Source: Blastococcus sp. TF02A-26 (GTDB taxonomy: Bacteria; Actinomycetota; Actinomycetes; Mycobacteriales; Geodermatophilaceae). Taken from it: 64,000 bases of DNA. The stretch is from the NCBI RefSeq assembly GCF_003319125.1, contig NZ_QOHG01000013.1:1-64000 (forward strand), written 5' to 3'. Below the pieces are notes generated by a model that saw only the letters and a program-made list of their open reading frames with translations, was not told the origin of the DNA and made no database searches. Both the position numbers and the translations under genes were made by a program. The first letter of the stretch is position 1. Every line of letters starts with the position of its first letter. Positions 1 to 8,603 of the stretch are shown piece after piece.

Positions 1-137
1 TCCGCCACGCTCAACTCCCTCATCGAGGGAGCGTCAAGGATCAGCCGAAACAGCTGTCAACCATCAACCGCAACACTGTCGCGCCTCACCCGAAGCCCCG
101 TGGTCAAGCATCAGGCGAGACAACACAGCTTCGACTG
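1..137. other. Left-edge non-coding segment of lower GC, 3' of tRNA-Thr
   Basis: No gene is visible here. A hand count of 31-130 gives 59 G+C per 100 bases, clearly below the surrounding coding DNA. A perfect 7-bp stem with a 3-nt loop lies at 15-31 (ctccctc/gagggag). It could terminate the minus-strand tRNA or a gene beyond the window. The position directly downstream of a tRNA 3' end is where integrative elements often insert, but no integrase or att repeat is visible in the window. Confidence 0.4.
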
Positions 138-210
138 AGCCGACGAGGGGACTCGAACCCCTAACCGCCCGATTACAAGTCGGGTGCGCTACCAATTGCG
201 CCACGTCGGC
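138..210 (-). tRNA. tRNA-Thr (anticodon TGT)
   Basis: The minus strand folds as a standard cloverleaf. The acceptor stem is GCCGACG/CGTCGGC, the D arm GCGC/GCGC, the anticodon stem CCCGA/TCGGG with loop CTTGTAA (anticodon TGT), and the T arm AGGGG/CCCCT with loop TTCGAGT. The discriminator base is T at 138. CCA is not encoded. It reads ACA threonine codons. Confidence 0.97.
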
Positions 211-331
211 GGGACGCGGGAGCCCGCGCCGGCACAAGGATAGGGACAGCCCCCTCGTCGACCCGCGGGCCGCCGACCACCGGCGTCGTCCGATCAGGCG
301 ATCCGCGTGGCGGGGCGCCGCGCCCCCGTCC

Positions 332-337
332 CATGCT
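332..337 (+). promoter_or_regulatory. Candidate -10 (CATGCT), leaderless start of the DUF2695 gene
   Basis: A (T/C)ANNNT hexamer sits 6 nt before the ATG at 344 with no Shine-Dalgarno sequence between. It matches the leaderless pattern seen before many other genes in this window. First base C makes it a weaker example. Confidence 0.35.
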
Positions 338-343
338 GCGCGG

Positions 344-679
344 ATGACGACGGAGGACGAGAAGGCCCGGCGCAAGCAGCTCAAGGACGACTACCTGCGC
401 GCGGAGCAGGCCGCGAACGCCGCGCTCATGCCGATCGACCGCGACCAGCTGGAGTCGCTGCTCGACCACGTCGACGCGGCACTGGAGGAGGCGGGCGGGT
501 GCGACGACAGCCCGCGCTTCACCGACGAGTGGGCCGAGCAGCACGGCGTCGACGTCGACCGGCTGCACGAGGGGCTGCTCGAGTGGGGCGGCGGCTGCGA
601 CTGCGAGGTCGTCGCTAACGTCGAGCCCGAGCTGGTCTTCGACCCGGTCCGCCAGCCGCGGGAGCGGCCGGACCGGTAG
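344..679 (+). CDS. DUF2695 family protein
   Basis: A 111-residue soluble, acidic protein. Its core, from about residue 30 to 95, carries the DUF2695-like pattern: a helix with D-x-L-x-x-L-L-D-x-V, then CDDSPRFTDEWAEQHG, then the C-terminal LLEWGGGCDCEVVANV. Function of the family is unknown. There are three cysteines, two of them in a CDC motif, with no signal peptide or membrane segment. The ATG has no clear ribosome site and a -10-like CATGCT lies 6 nt upstream, suggesting a leaderless message. It converges on the membrane protein that ends at 684, with only four bases between the stops. Confidence 0.75.
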   Translation: MTTEDEKARRKQLKDDYLRAEQAANAALMPIDRDQLESLLDHVDAALEEAGGCDDSPRFTDEWAEQHGVDVDRLHEGLLEWGGGCDCEVVANVEPELVFDPVRQPRERPDR

Positions 680-683
680 GCAC

Positions 684-1394
684 TCAGGCGGCGTCGGTGC
701 CCGTCGCGCCGGCGCGCAGGTACCGCGCCGGATCGGTGGCCGACAGCGGCCCCGCGGCGAGCCAGCGCGCGAAGCCGGCCGGGTCCCGCCGCTCCAGCTC
801 GTCGAGCACCGCCTCGCGGCGGCGGACGATCGCCGCCCGCGACCGCGGGTCCAGCGTCAGGCCGAGCGCGGCCGACGTCGACGTCCACTCCTGCGCCAGC
901 GCCTCGATGCGCAGCCCCGCCAGCGGAGTGGCCGGCGAGGAGCTCGCGGCGACGTTCCCCGTCACGACCGTCGGACGCGCCGCCGGGGCCGGCGAGGGCG
1001 AGGGCCGCGCGGGCGGAGCCGCCGCGACGGACGGCGACGGCTTCGCGGCCGGGCCGGTGCGCACCATCCAGTAGGCCAGACCGGCGACCCCGGCCGCCGC
1101 CCCGACCAGCGTCGTCACCAGCGCGCCGGCGATCGCGGCGACACCGGAGAGCACGAGCAGCACCGCCACGGTCGCGGCCGCGGTCTGCCAGGTGGCCTCC
1201 AGGGTGGCCCGCAGGTCGTCGTCGGAGGACTCCCGGGTGATGCCGGCCGCCAGGGCACCGGTGACGACGGCGGCGAGGCCGACCGCCAGGAGGCCGGCGG
1301 GTCGCAGCGACAGACCGCCCACGAGGGCGACCACGCCGACGACGACGAGCGCCACGCAGGCGAGGCAACGGACGAGCAGACCGCGGGACGACAC
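684..1394 (-). CDS. Membrane-anchored protein of unknown function
   Basis: 236 residues. The first ~110 hold three or four hydrophobic segments (about 5-27, 32-50, 70-92 and 95-112). A Pro/Ser/Ala-rich linker follows (about 113-150), then a charged helical C-terminal part ending near FARWLAAGPLSATDPARYLR. No enzyme motif is recognisable. GTG at 1394 was chosen because GGAGGC lies 6 nt upstream. It is divergent from the HtrA-like protease gene and convergent with the DUF2695 gene. The C-terminal Arg/Glu-rich helix may be a cytoplasmic or exported interaction module; which side it lies on is not clear. Confidence 0.7.
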   Translation of the reverse strand: MSSRGLLVRCLACVALVVVGVVALVGGLSLRPAGLLAVGLAAVVTGALAAGITRESSDDDLRATLEATWQTAAATVAVLLVLSGVAAIAGALVTTLVGAAAGVAGLAYWMVRTGPAAKPSPSVAAAPPARPSPSPAPAARPTVVTGNVAASSSPATPLAGLRIEALAQEWTSTSAALGLTLDPRSRAAIVRRREAVLDELERRDPAGFARWLAAGPLSATDPARYLRAGATGTDAA

Positions 1395-1621
1395 GGGACG
1401 GCCTCCGGGACGGGCGGGTCGGGCAGGGGCGGCGCCACCGGGACGGTCGCTCGCCGCCGCCCCCTACCCACCACGTCCGGGGCCACACCGCGGCGGCGGC
1501 GTGTCGGGACCCTCGGCGTGTCGTCCCAGGGACCTCACAGCCGCCGTCCAGCCCGGCCCGAGCACGCGCGCCGACCGTGGTCCCCGGGCAGCGAACGGCT
1601 GCGTCGGAGGAGGAGACCGAG

Positions 1622-2869
1622 ATGGACCAGCAGGACCCGCAGGACACGACCGGCCACGGCATGCAGCACCCGGGGACCCCGGGCCCCGTCCCGCCGGCGT
1701 GGGCCCCGCCCGCTCCCCCGCCCGTCTGGCAGCCGGCGCCCGCCCTCGCCACGGCCGTGCCCGCTCCGGACCGCCGGGCCGGGAAGCTGCGGATCGGCAT
1801 CGCCGGCCTCGTCGCGGGGGCGCTGATCGGCGGCGGCGCGGGTGCCGGTGTGGTCGCGCTGACCGGCGACGACGGCGGCGCCGGCGGGACCACCCCCGTG
1901 GCCGCCCAGGCGGTCACCATCACCGATCCGGAGAACGCGACCGCGGTGACGGCGGCCGCCGCCAAGGCCAGCCCGAGCGTGGTCACCGTGTACGTGAGCA
2001 GCGGCTCGGCCGGCGGCAGCGGCTCGGGCGTCGTCCTCACCGACGACGGCTACGTCCTCACCAACGACCACGTGGTGTCGCTGGACGGCAGCACCACCAC
2101 CGCGGAGGTCCAGGTGCGCACCTCCGACGGCACGTTGTACGACGCCACCGTCGTCGGCACCGACCCCACCTCGGACCTCGCGGTCCTCCGGCTGGACGGT
2201 GCGAGCGACCTGACGGCGGCCACGTTCGCCGACTCCGACGACGTCCAGGTCGGCGACCTCGCCGTGGCCATCGGCGCGCCCCTCGGCCTGTCCGACACGG
2301 TGACCGACGGCATCGTCAGCGCGACCGACCGCGCGGTCGCCACCGGCTCCACGCAGGACGACGCCACGGTCATCGACGCGCTGCAGACCGACGCGGCCAT
2401 CAACCCCGGCAACTCCGGCGGGGCGCTGGTCGACGCGGCCGGCGAGGTCATCGGGATCAACACGGCGATCGCCACCGTGGCCTCGGGCGCGCCCGGGTCC
2501 AGCCAGAGCGGCAGCATCGGCGTCGGGTTCGCGATCCCCAGCAACACCGCGCAGCGGATCGCCGAGGAGATCATCGCCGACGGGACCGCCGACACGGCCT
2601 ACCTCGGCGTGAGCGCCCGGACCGCCGGGGACGAGGAGGTCGGCACCGGCGCCCAGGTGGTCCAGGTCCAGCCCGGCTCACCGGCGGCCGAGGCGGGCCT
2701 GACGGCCGGCGACGTCGTCACCGCGGTCGGCGACCGGCCGGTCACCACCTCGACCGAGCTGACGGCGGCCGTGCGCAGCTACGCACCCGGCCAGGAGGTC
2801 GCGCTCACCGTCGAGCGCGACGGTCGGACGAGCACCGTCGATGTCACGCTGGCCACCGCCGCGGGCTGA
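1622..2869 (+). CDS. HtrA/DegP-type serine protease, membrane-anchored, with PDZ domain
   Basis: 415 residues. A Pro-rich cytoplasmic N-terminus (1-50) precedes one membrane segment (about 57-80), an extracytoplasmic trypsin-like domain (about 100-310) and one PDZ domain (about 320-410). The catalytic triad is visible: His150 in TNDHVV, Asp185 in SDLAVL, Ser265 in GNSGGA. This is the layout of actinobacterial HtrA/PepD-type envelope proteases, which degrade or process misfolded exported proteins. ATG 1622 was preferred over an in-frame GTG at 1577 because ggaggaggag lies just upstream and the extra residues are not typical. The next gene, 44 nt on, has its own promoter-like hexamer. Confidence 0.93.
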   Translation: MDQQDPQDTTGHGMQHPGTPGPVPPAWAPPAPPPVWQPAPALATAVPAPDRRAGKLRIGIAGLVAGALIGGGAGAGVVALTGDDGGAGGTTPVAAQAVTITDPENATAVTAAAAKASPSVVTVYVSSGSAGGSGSGVVLTDDGYVLTNDHVVSLDGSTTTAEVQVRTSDGTLYDATVVGTDPTSDLAVLRLDGASDLTAATFADSDDVQVGDLAVAIGAPLGLSDTVTDGIVSATDRAVATGSTQDDATVIDALQTDAAINPGNSGGALVDAAGEVIGINTAIATVASGAPGSSQSGSIGVGFAIPSNTAQRIAEEIIADGTADTAYLGVSARTAGDEEVGTGAQVVQVQPGSPAAEAGLTAGDVVTAVGDRPVTTSTELTAAVRSYAPGQEVALTVERDGRTSTVDVTLATAAG

Positions 2870-2899
2870 GGGAGCGCGGCGCCGATCGGGCGGGGTGCC

Positions 2900-2905
2900 T
2901 AGGCT
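2900..2905 (+). promoter_or_regulatory. Candidate -10 (TAGGCT), leaderless start of the DUF445 gene
   Basis: TAGGCT lies 8 nt before ATG 2914 and no Shine-Dalgarno sequence intervenes. The hexamer matches the actinobacterial TANNNT -10 consensus and the strong examples before cysS and lysS here. Confidence 0.6.
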
Positions 2906-2913
2906 CGGGGACG

Positions 2914-4194
2914 ATGCCGGCACCCCGCCCGACCGCACCCCTCACGGGCTCGCTCGACGACCCCCAGCGGGCGCGCGACCTCGCTCGGATGAAGCGGCTG
3001 GCGACCGGGCTCTTCCTGCTGGCCGCCGCCGTCTTCCTCGCGTGCGTGCTCATCGGCGAGGACGGCGGCGCCTGGGTCGGCTACGTGCGGGCCACCGCCG
3101 AGGCCTCGATGGTCGGCGCGCTGGCCGACTGGTTCGCCGTCACCGCGCTGTTCCGGCACCCGCTGCGGCTGCCGATCCCGCACACGGCGATCATCCCGCG
3201 CAAGAAGGACCAGATCGGCGCGAGCCTGGGCGCGTTCGTGCAGGAGAACTTCCTGACCCGGGCGGTGGTCGAGGAGAAGCTCGCCACCGTCGACGTCCCC
3301 GGCCGGCTGGGCGCGTTCCTGGCCGCCCCCGGCCGGGCCGAGCGCCTCGCCGGTGACGCCGCGGCCGCCCTGTCCGGTGTGACCGACCTGCTGCGCGACG
3401 AGGACATCCAGCCCGCGGTGGCCGCCCTGGTCGACCGCAAGCTGCACGAGACCCCGGCCGCCCCGGTCCTGGCCCGGGTGCTGGAGCTGGTCGTCGAGGG
3501 CGACCGGCACCAGGAGGTGCTGTCGGCGGCGCTGCGCTACATGGCCCGCTTCCTGGAGGAGAACCGGGTCGTCTTCCGCGCCCAGCTCGGCGATGCCTCC
3601 CCCGCCTGGGTGCCCGACTGGGTGGACGACCGGATCTTCACCCGCGCCTTCGCCGGCCTGCAGGAGTTCCTCGAGGAGGTCGGCGCCGACCGGCACCACG
3701 AGCTGCGCCGGGTGTACGACGCCCGGCTGCGGGACTACGTGCACCGGCTGCGCACCGACGAGGCGACGGCGGCGCGGGTCGAGGAGTTCAAGAAGGACCT
3801 GCTGGAGCACCCGGCGATCCGCACCTGGTCGGCGTCGCTGTGGACCAACGCCAAGGACTCGTTCCTCACCGCGGCCGCCGACCCCGACTCGGCGCTGCGG
3901 GCGCGGGTCACCGGGCTGATCCGCGACGGCGCCCAGCTGCTCCAGACCGACCCGACGGCCCGCGAGCTGGTGCAGCGGCAGACCCGCCGCGCGGTCGGCT
4001 ACCTGGTGGAGCGGTTCTCCGGGGACCTCGCCGACGTCGTCGGCAGCACCGTCGCCCGGTGGGACACCGAGGAGACCAGCCGGCGCATCGAGCTCCAGGT
4101 CGGCCGGGACCTGCAGTTCATCCGGATCAACGGCACCGTCGTCGGCGGTCTGGCCGGCCTGGTCATCTACTCGGTCGCGCAGCTGCTCGGCTGA
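2914..4194 (+). CDS. DUF445 family membrane protein
   Basis: 426 residues. A membrane segment at about 27-46 is followed by the DUF445 signature (YVRATAEASMVGALADWFAVTALFRHP), the IPHTAIIPRKKDQIG stretch, a long amphipathic helical region and a C-terminal hydrophobic helix (VVGGLAGLVIYSVAQLL). DUF445 proteins resemble the Bacillus YheB group and their biochemical role is not established. The start is set by a TAGGCT hexamer 8 nt upstream, implying a leaderless message. GC-rich palindromes at 4193-4204 and 4209-4222 follow the stop and could form its terminator. Confidence 0.88.
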   Translation: MPAPRPTAPLTGSLDDPQRARDLARMKRLATGLFLLAAAVFLACVLIGEDGGAWVGYVRATAEASMVGALADWFAVTALFRHPLRLPIPHTAIIPRKKDQIGASLGAFVQENFLTRAVVEEKLATVDVPGRLGAFLAAPGRAERLAGDAAAALSGVTDLLRDEDIQPAVAALVDRKLHETPAAPVLARVLELVVEGDRHQEVLSAALRYMARFLEENRVVFRAQLGDASPAWVPDWVDDRIFTRAFAGLQEFLEEVGADRHHELRRVYDARLRDYVHRLRTDEATAARVEEFKKDLLEHPAIRTWSASLWTNAKDSFLTAAADPDSALRARVTGLIRDGAQLLQTDPTARELVQRQTRRAVGYLVERFSGDLADVVGSTVARWDTEETSRRIELQVGRDLQFIRINGTVVGGLAGLVIYSVAQLLG

Positions 4195-4237
4195 GTCGCG
4201 ACTCGTCCGGTCCGGCCGGACCTGCCACGCTGGGGTC

Positions 4238-4408
4238 GTGGCCGAGTCCAGGTACCGCCTCCCCGAAGACGAGTTCCTCTCCGGCGCCCGGGTGCCGGTG
4301 GACGACCAGGTCGAGGTGCAGTCCGACCCGGTGCCACCACCCGCCGGCTGGCGCGCGGACACGGCCCCGTGGGCCGACGGCGCCGGCGCGGACACCGACG
4401 GCGACTGA
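4238..4408 (+). CDS. Small acidic hypothetical protein (56 aa)
   Basis: A 57-codon frame opening with GTG at 4238 and closing with TGA at 4406-4408. The product begins AESRYRLPEDEFLSG and is rich in Asp, Pro and Ala, with no membrane segment or cysteine. The start is supported by CACGCT 6 nt upstream, the same geometry as other leaderless genes here. It lies between DUF445 and the convergent rlmB, ending 26 bp before the rlmB stop. No family is recognised. Codon third positions look strongly GC-biased like real genes, but the short length keeps this tentative. Confidence 0.5.
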   Translation: MAESRYRLPEDEFLSGARVPVDDQVEVQSDPVPPPAGWRADTAPWADGAGADTDGD

Positions 4409-4434
4409 CCGGGCGCGGCCGGCAGCTGCGGCCG

Positions 4435-5388
4435 TCAGCGTCGGGCGGCGCCTGCGGCGTACAGCGCGATGCCGGCGGCGACGCTGACGTTGAGCGACTC
4501 GGTGTCGCGGGTGATCGGGATGCGGACGACGACGTCGCAGCGCTCCCGGACCAGCCGCGACAACCCGGTGCCCTCGGCGCCGACCACGAGCGCGACCGGG
4601 TCGGCGAAGCCGTCGTAGTCGTGCAGGTCGACGTCGCCGTCGCCGGCCAGGCCGACGGTCTGCAGGCCGGCGTCCTGGTAGGAGCCCAGCGCCCGGGCCA
4701 GGTTGACCGCGCGCGCCACCGGCAGGCGGGCGGCGGCACCGGCGCTGGTGCGCCAGGCCGAGGCCGTCATGCCCACCGAGCGCCGCTGCGGCACGACGAC
4801 GCCGTGGGCGTCGAACGCCGCGGCCGAGCGGACCACGGCACCGAGGTTGCGCGGGTCGGTGACGCCGTCCATCGCGACCACCAGCGGTGGCCGGCCGGAG
4901 TTGCGGGCGAGGTCGAGCAGGTCGTCGGGGTGCGCGTACTCGTACGGCGGCACCTGCAGACCGATGCCCTGGTGCAGCGCGTGGTTGGACATGCGGTCGA
5001 ACTCGGCCTTGCCCACCTCGAGCAGCGGCAGCCCGCGGTCGGCGGCGAGGGTGAGCGCCTCGGTGATCCTCTCGTCGGAGCGGCCGGCGTCGGTGACCAC
5101 GTAGAGCGCGGTCGCGGGGATCTCCGCCCGCAGCGCCTCCACGACCGGGTTGCGGCCCAGCAGCAGCTCCGGCGCCTCCTCGGCGCGCTGGCGGCTGCGG
5201 TCGCGCTCGGTCCGGCGCCGGGCCTCGGCCTGGGCCTTGCGCTGGGCGGGGTGCCCGTAGCGCTGCTCGGCGGGGGGCGTGGCGCCCCGGCCGGCGAGCG
5301 AGCGGCGGTTCTTGCCGCCGGTGCCGGCGGTCGCGGTCTTCTTGCCGGCGCCGGTGGGCCGGCCGCGGCGCTGACTGTTGCCGGCCAT
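4435..5388 (-). CDS. rlmB: 23S rRNA (guanosine-2251-2'-O)-methyltransferase RlmB family
   Basis: 317 residues of the SpoU/TrmH family. A basic, Gly-rich N-terminal extension (about 1-70) leads to a substrate-binding domain starting [12 protein letters not shown], then the SPOUT catalytic domain with motif 1 ([12 protein letters not shown]), motif 2 ([13 protein letters not shown]) and motif 3 ([21 protein letters not shown]). The family 2'-O-methylates the peptidyl-transferase centre of 23S rRNA using SAM in a knotted dimer. It is the last gene of the carD-ispD-ispF-cysS operon. Its ATG shares a base with the cysS stop (TGATG), indicating translational coupling. Related TrmH enzymes acting on tRNA are possible, but the synteny favours RlmB. 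Confidence 0.92.
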   Translation of the reverse strand: MAGNSQRRGRPTGAGKKTATAGTGGKNRRSLAGRGATPPAEQRYGHPAQRKAQAEARRRTERDRSRQRAEEAPELLLGRNPVVEALRAEIPATALYVVTDAGRSDERITEALTLAADRGLPLLEVGKAEFDRMSNHALHQGIGLQVPPYEYAHPDDLLDLARNSGRPPLVVAMDGVTDPRNLGAVVRSAAAFDAHGVVVPQRRSVGMTASAWRTSAGAAARLPVARAVNLARALGSYQDAGLQTVGLAGDGDVDLHDYDGFADPVALVVGAEGTGLSRLVRERCDVVVRIPITRDTESLNVSVAAGIALYAAGAARR

Positions 5389-6791
5389 CAGCGGCTCAGC
5401 TCCCATCGGGGTCCGGCCGGGGTGTCCTCGACCTGCACACCGAGGGCGGTGAGCTGGTCGCGGACCGCGTCGGCGGTGGTGAAGTCCTTGCGGGCGCGGG
5501 CAGCCTGCCGCTGCTCCAGCGCCAGGCGCACGAGGCCGTCGGTCACCTCGGCCAGCTGGTCGTCCGAGCTGCCGCCGCCGGCCCACTGGCGGTCGAGCGG
5601 GTCGAGCCCGAGGACGTCGAGCATCCCTCGCACCGCGCCCAGGGCGGTCCGGGTCGCGTCGTCGTCGGCACGGTCGAGGGCGCTGTTGCCGTCGCGCACG
5701 GTGTCGTGGACGACGCCCACCGCGGCGGAGGTCCGCAGGTCGTCGTCCATCGCCGCGTCGAACGCCTCCGGGCGCTCCCCCGGCGCGACGTCCCCGACCC
5801 GCTCGACGGCCCGGCGGACGAAGGACTCGATCCGCCGGTAGGCGACCCCGGCCTCCTGCAGCGCGGCGTCGGTGAACTCGATGGTCGACCGGTAGTGCGG
5901 CGTGACCAGGTAGTAGCGCAGCTCGACGGGGCGGACCCGCGTGACGACCTCGTCGACCAGGGCGGTGTTGCCCATCGACTTGCTCATCTTCTCGCCGCCG
6001 AGGGTGACCCAGCCGTTGTGCACCCAGTAGCGGGCGAAGGCGTCGCCGGCGGCCCGGGACTGCGCCTGCTCGTTCTCGTGGTGCGGGAAGCGCAGGTCCA
6101 GCCCGCCGCCGTGGATGTCGAACTCGGCACCCAGGTACTTCCCGGCCATCGCCGAGCACTCCAGGTGCCAGCCCGGGCGCCCGCGCCCCCAAGGGGTCGG
6201 CCAGGACGCCGTCGGCGGCTCGCCGGGCTTCTCGGCCTTCCACAGCGCGAAGTCGCGCGGGTCGCGCTTGCGGTCGTCGGTGTCGGTGTCGGCCGCCGGC
6301 TGCAGGTCGTCGACCCGCTGCCCGGTGAGCGCGCCGTAGTCGGGGAACGAGCGGACGTCGAAGTAGACGTCGCCGTCGACCGCGTAGGCGTGCCCGCGCT
6401 CGACGAGCCGCTGCATCAGCTCGACCATCTCGGGCACGTGCCCGGTCGCGCGCGGCTCGTACGTGGGCGGCAGCACGCCGAGGACGTCGTAGGCGCGGGT
6501 GCAGGCGAGCTCGTTCTCGTAGGCCCAGGCCCACCACGGCACACCGTTGGCCTCGGCCTTGGCGAGGATCTTGTCGTCGATGTCGGTGACGTTCCGGACC
6601 AGCGTCACCCGGTGCCCGGTGGCGGTCAGCCAGCGGCGCAGGACGTCGAAGTTCAGGGCGGCCCGGACGTGCCCGATGTGCGGCGGCCCCTGCACCGTGA
6701 GCCCGCAGACGTACATCGAGACCTCACCCGCGCGCAGGGGTGCGAAGTCGCGGACCGCACGGGCTGCGGTGTCGTGGAGGCGGAGGCTCAC
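5388..6791 (-). CDS. cysS: Cysteinyl-tRNA synthetase
   Basis: 467 residues, normal for the class Ia enzyme that charges tRNA-Cys. The zinc/active-site start YVCGLTVQ is followed by the HIGH motif (PPHIGHVR), then [10 protein letters not shown] and [10 protein letters not shown] zinc-ligand segments, and KMSKS ([10 protein letters not shown]). The C-terminal anticodon-binding domain includes [18 protein letters not shown] 6791 overlaps the ispF stop as GTGA. A TAGACT hexamer also lies 7 nt upstream, inside the ispF 3' end, so cysS and rlmB may additionally be transcribed from an internal leaderless promoter. Confidence 0.97.
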   Translation of the reverse strand: MSLRLHDTAARAVRDFAPLRAGEVSMYVCGLTVQGPPHIGHVRAALNFDVLRRWLTATGHRVTLVRNVTDIDDKILAKAEANGVPWWAWAYENELACTRAYDVLGVLPPTYEPRATGHVPEMVELMQRLVERGHAYAVDGDVYFDVRSFPDYGALTGQRVDDLQPAADTDTDDRKRDPRDFALWKAEKPGEPPTASWPTPWGRGRPGWHLECSAMAGKYLGAEFDIHGGGLDLRFPHHENEQAQSRAAGDAFARYWVHNGWVTLGGEKMSKSMGNTALVDEVVTRVRPVELRYYLVTPHYRSTIEFTDAALQEAGVAYRRIESFVRRAVERVGDVAPGERPEAFDAAMDDDLRTSAAVGVVHDTVRDGNSALDRADDDATRTALGAVRGMLDVLGLDPLDRQWAGGGSSDDQLAEVTDGLVRLALEQRQAARARKDFTTADAVRDQLTALGVQVEDTPAGPRWELSR

Positions 6792-7297
6792 CGCGCGGAG
6801 TCTACGGAGGACGCCGGGGTGGCCGTCCTCACCACCAGCGCGGTCGCCATCGCGGCGCGCCCCTCGCCCCGCCCGACCAGGCCCAGCCCGTCGGTCGTCG
6901 TGCCCGAGACGCTGACCGGTGCGCCGAGCGCGGCCGACAGCACCGCCTCCGCCTCGGCCCGCCGCGGGCCCAGCTTCGGCATCGGCGCGATCAGCTGGAC
7001 GGTGGCGTTGCCGACCTGCCAGCCGGCGGCGGCGAGCACCTCGCGGACGTGCTCCAGGACCGCCACCCCGCGGGCACCGGCCCAGCGCGGGTCGTCGGTG
7101 CCGAGGAGCCCGCCGATGTCGCCGAGCCCGGCCGCGGAGAGGACGGCGTCGGTCAGCGCGTGGGCGACGACGTCGCCGTCGGAGTGCCCGGCGCAGCCGT
7201 CGACACCGGGCCACTGCAGGCCGGCCAGCCAGCACTCGCGGCCGGGTTCGACGGGGTGGACGTCGACGCCGCTGCCCACCCGCGGCAGCTCGGTCAC
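6788..7297 (-). CDS. ispF: 2-C-methyl-D-erythritol 2,4-cyclodiphosphate synthase
   Basis: 169 residues, the usual IspF size. The start [15 protein letters not shown] gives the metal-binding DVH motif. Further motifs are [26 protein letters not shown] and [16 protein letters not shown]. It catalyses the fifth step of the non-mevalonate isoprenoid pathway, making the cyclic diphosphate from CDP-ME-2P. GTG 7297 overlaps the ispD stop as GTGA. An upstream in-frame start would add unrelated residues and was not used. It is coupled at its 3' end to cysS by another GTGA. Confidence 0.96.
   Translation of the reverse strand: MTELPRVGSGVDVHPVEPGRECWLAGLQWPGVDGCAGHSDGDVVAHALTDAVLSAAGLGDIGGLLGTDDPRWAGARGVAVLEHVREVLAAAGWQVGNATVQLIAPMPKLGPRRAEAEAVLSAALGAPVSVSGTTTDGLGLVGRGEGRAAMATALVVRTATPASSVDSAR
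6799..6804 (-). promoter_or_regulatory. Candidate internal -10 (TAGACT) for cysS
   Basis: On the minus strand TAGACT sits 7 nt before the GTG of cysS, inside the end of ispF. It would allow leaderless cysS-rlmB transcripts independent of carD. Confidence 0.5.
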
Positions 7298-7956
7298 CGG
7301 GCCACCTGCAGCTCGGCGAGGGCCAGGTCGTGGGCCACGGTGACCTTCGCGCACCGCTCGTCACCGGCGACCGTGCCGACCGGGACGCCGGCGGCACGGA
7401 CCACCGCGGCGTCGTCGGTGAGCTCGGCGCCGGCCGGGAGACGGTCGTACGCGGCGGCCAGCGTGGCGCGGTCGAAGCCCTGCGGGGTCTGCACGCGGCG
7501 GAGGGTGGCGCGGTCGGGCGCCGCGGCGACCACACCGGCGTCGTCCACCACGACGGTGGTGTCGACGACCGGGAGCACCGGGACGACCGCGGGGGCACCG
7601 GCGGCGAGCGCGGCGAGCACCCGCGCGACGACGTCGGGCGGGGTCAGCGGCCGGGCGGCGTCGTGCACGAGGACGGCGGTCGCGGCCGGGTCCACGGCGG
7701 CCAGCGCGGCGCGGACCGAGGCGGTGCGGGTGGCCCCGCCGTCGACCAGCCGGCTGCCGGCGGGGAGCGCCGCGGCGAACGCGTCACGCTCCTCGGCCGG
7801 GACGGCGACGACGACCTCGTCCACGCCGCCGTCGAGCAGTGTCGCCACCGCCCAGGCGACGAGCGGGCGCCCGCCGAGCGGGACCAGCGCCTTCGGGCGA
7901 TCTGCCCCCAGACGCAGACCACTCCCGGCCGCTGCGACGATGCCGACAGCGTGCAC
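7294..7956 (-). CDS. ispD: 2-C-methyl-D-erythritol 4-phosphate cytidylyltransferase
   Basis: 220 residues. The nucleotidyltransferase signature [21 protein letters not shown] lies at the N-terminus, followed by [13 protein letters not shown] and [13 protein letters not shown], all typical of IspD. It transfers CMP from CTP to MEP in the isoprenoid pathway. GTG 7956 was chosen because conserved sequence starts immediately after it; no strong ribosome site is visible. The start lies 41 nt below carD, and the 3' end overlaps ispF as GTGA, so the two MEP-pathway enzymes are made together. Confidence 0.95.
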   Translation of the reverse strand: MHAVGIVAAAGSGLRLGADRPKALVPLGGRPLVAWAVATLLDGGVDEVVVAVPAEERDAFAAALPAGSRLVDGGATRTASVRAALAAVDPAATAVLVHDAARPLTPPDVVARVLAALAAGAPAVVPVLPVVDTTVVVDDAGVVAAAPDRATLRRVQTPQGFDRATLAAAYDRLPAGAELTDDAAVVRAAGVPVGTVAGDERCAKVTVAHDLALAELQVAR

Positions 7957-7997
7957 GGGAGTGGTCCGGTGGTTCGGGGAGAGCGCGGGGCTGACGC

Positions 7998-8480
7998 TCA
8001 GCTGGCGAGGACCTCGTCGAGGAGGATCTCGGCCTTGTCCTCGTTGGTGCCCTCGGCGAGTGCGAGCTCGCTGACCAGGATCTGACGGGCCTTGGAGAGC
8101 ATCCGCTTCTCGCCGGCGGACAGGCCGCGGTCCTTGTCGCGACGCCACAGGTCACGCACGACCTCGGCCACCTTGTTCACGTCGCCGGAGGCGAGCTTCT
8201 CGAGGTTGGCCTTGTACCGGCGGGACCAGTTGGTCGGCTCCTCGGTGTGCGGGGCGCGGAGGACCTCGAAGACCCGGTCCAGCCCCTCCTGACCGACGAC
8301 GTCACGGACGCCGACGATCTCTGCGTTGTCGGCCGGCACGCGCACGGTCAGGTCGCCCTGGGCGACCTTCAGCACGAGGTAGGCACGCTCTTCGCCCTTG
8401 ATGACGCGAGTCTCGATCGCCTCGATCAGAGCGGCACCGTGGTGCGGGTAGACGACGGTCTCGCCGACAGTGAAGCCCAT
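7998..8480 (-). CDS. carD: CarD-family RNA polymerase-binding transcription regulator
   Basis: 160 residues. The N-terminal RID/Tudor-like domain opens [23 protein letters not shown]. The helical C-terminal domain includes [21 protein letters not shown], with the conserved Trp that contacts the -10 region. In mycobacteria CarD binds the RNAP beta subunit and stabilises open complexes, especially at rRNA promoters. A ribosome site (AAAGGGG) lies about 9 nt upstream. A TAGGCT hexamer at 8508-8513 gives a short 5' leader. It heads the ispD-ispF-cysS-rlmB operon. Confidence 0.97.
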   Translation of the reverse strand: MGFTVGETVVYPHHGAALIEAIETRVIKGEERAYLVLKVAQGDLTVRVPADNAEIVGVRDVVGQEGLDRVFEVLRAPHTEEPTNWSRRYKANLEKLASGDVNKVAEVVRDLWRRDKDRGLSAGEKRMLSKARQILVSELALAEGTNEDKAEILLDEVLAS

Positions 8481-8507
8481 GTGGATGTGACCCCTTTCGC
8501 TGTCCCC

Positions 8508-8513
8508 AGCCTA
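8508..8513 (-). promoter_or_regulatory. Candidate carD promoter -10 (TAGGCT)
   Basis: TAGGCT on the minus strand, 27 nt before the carD ATG, with a Shine-Dalgarno sequence in between. This is a conventional leadered start. No good -35 was identified. Confidence 0.5.
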
Positions 8514-8603
8514 CCACGGCAGACTGACTCCAGGGACCGTCCGCGAGTAGCAAAGGCGCAGGTCAGAAGGCACATGAGATACCCGGGAGGGGTTGACAGC
8601 GGC

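Noticed and set aside
1192-2913. Plus-strand frame extending upstream of DUF445 through the HtrA gene
   Set aside because: The upstream part is a shadow frame over the protease gene. DUF445 homology starts only after ATG 2914.
2899-4395. 498-codon minus-strand frame opposite DUF445
   Set aside because: It lies entirely antisense to a clear DUF445 gene. High GC removes stops from shadow frames, and its product is Asp/Gly/Val-rich without a motif.
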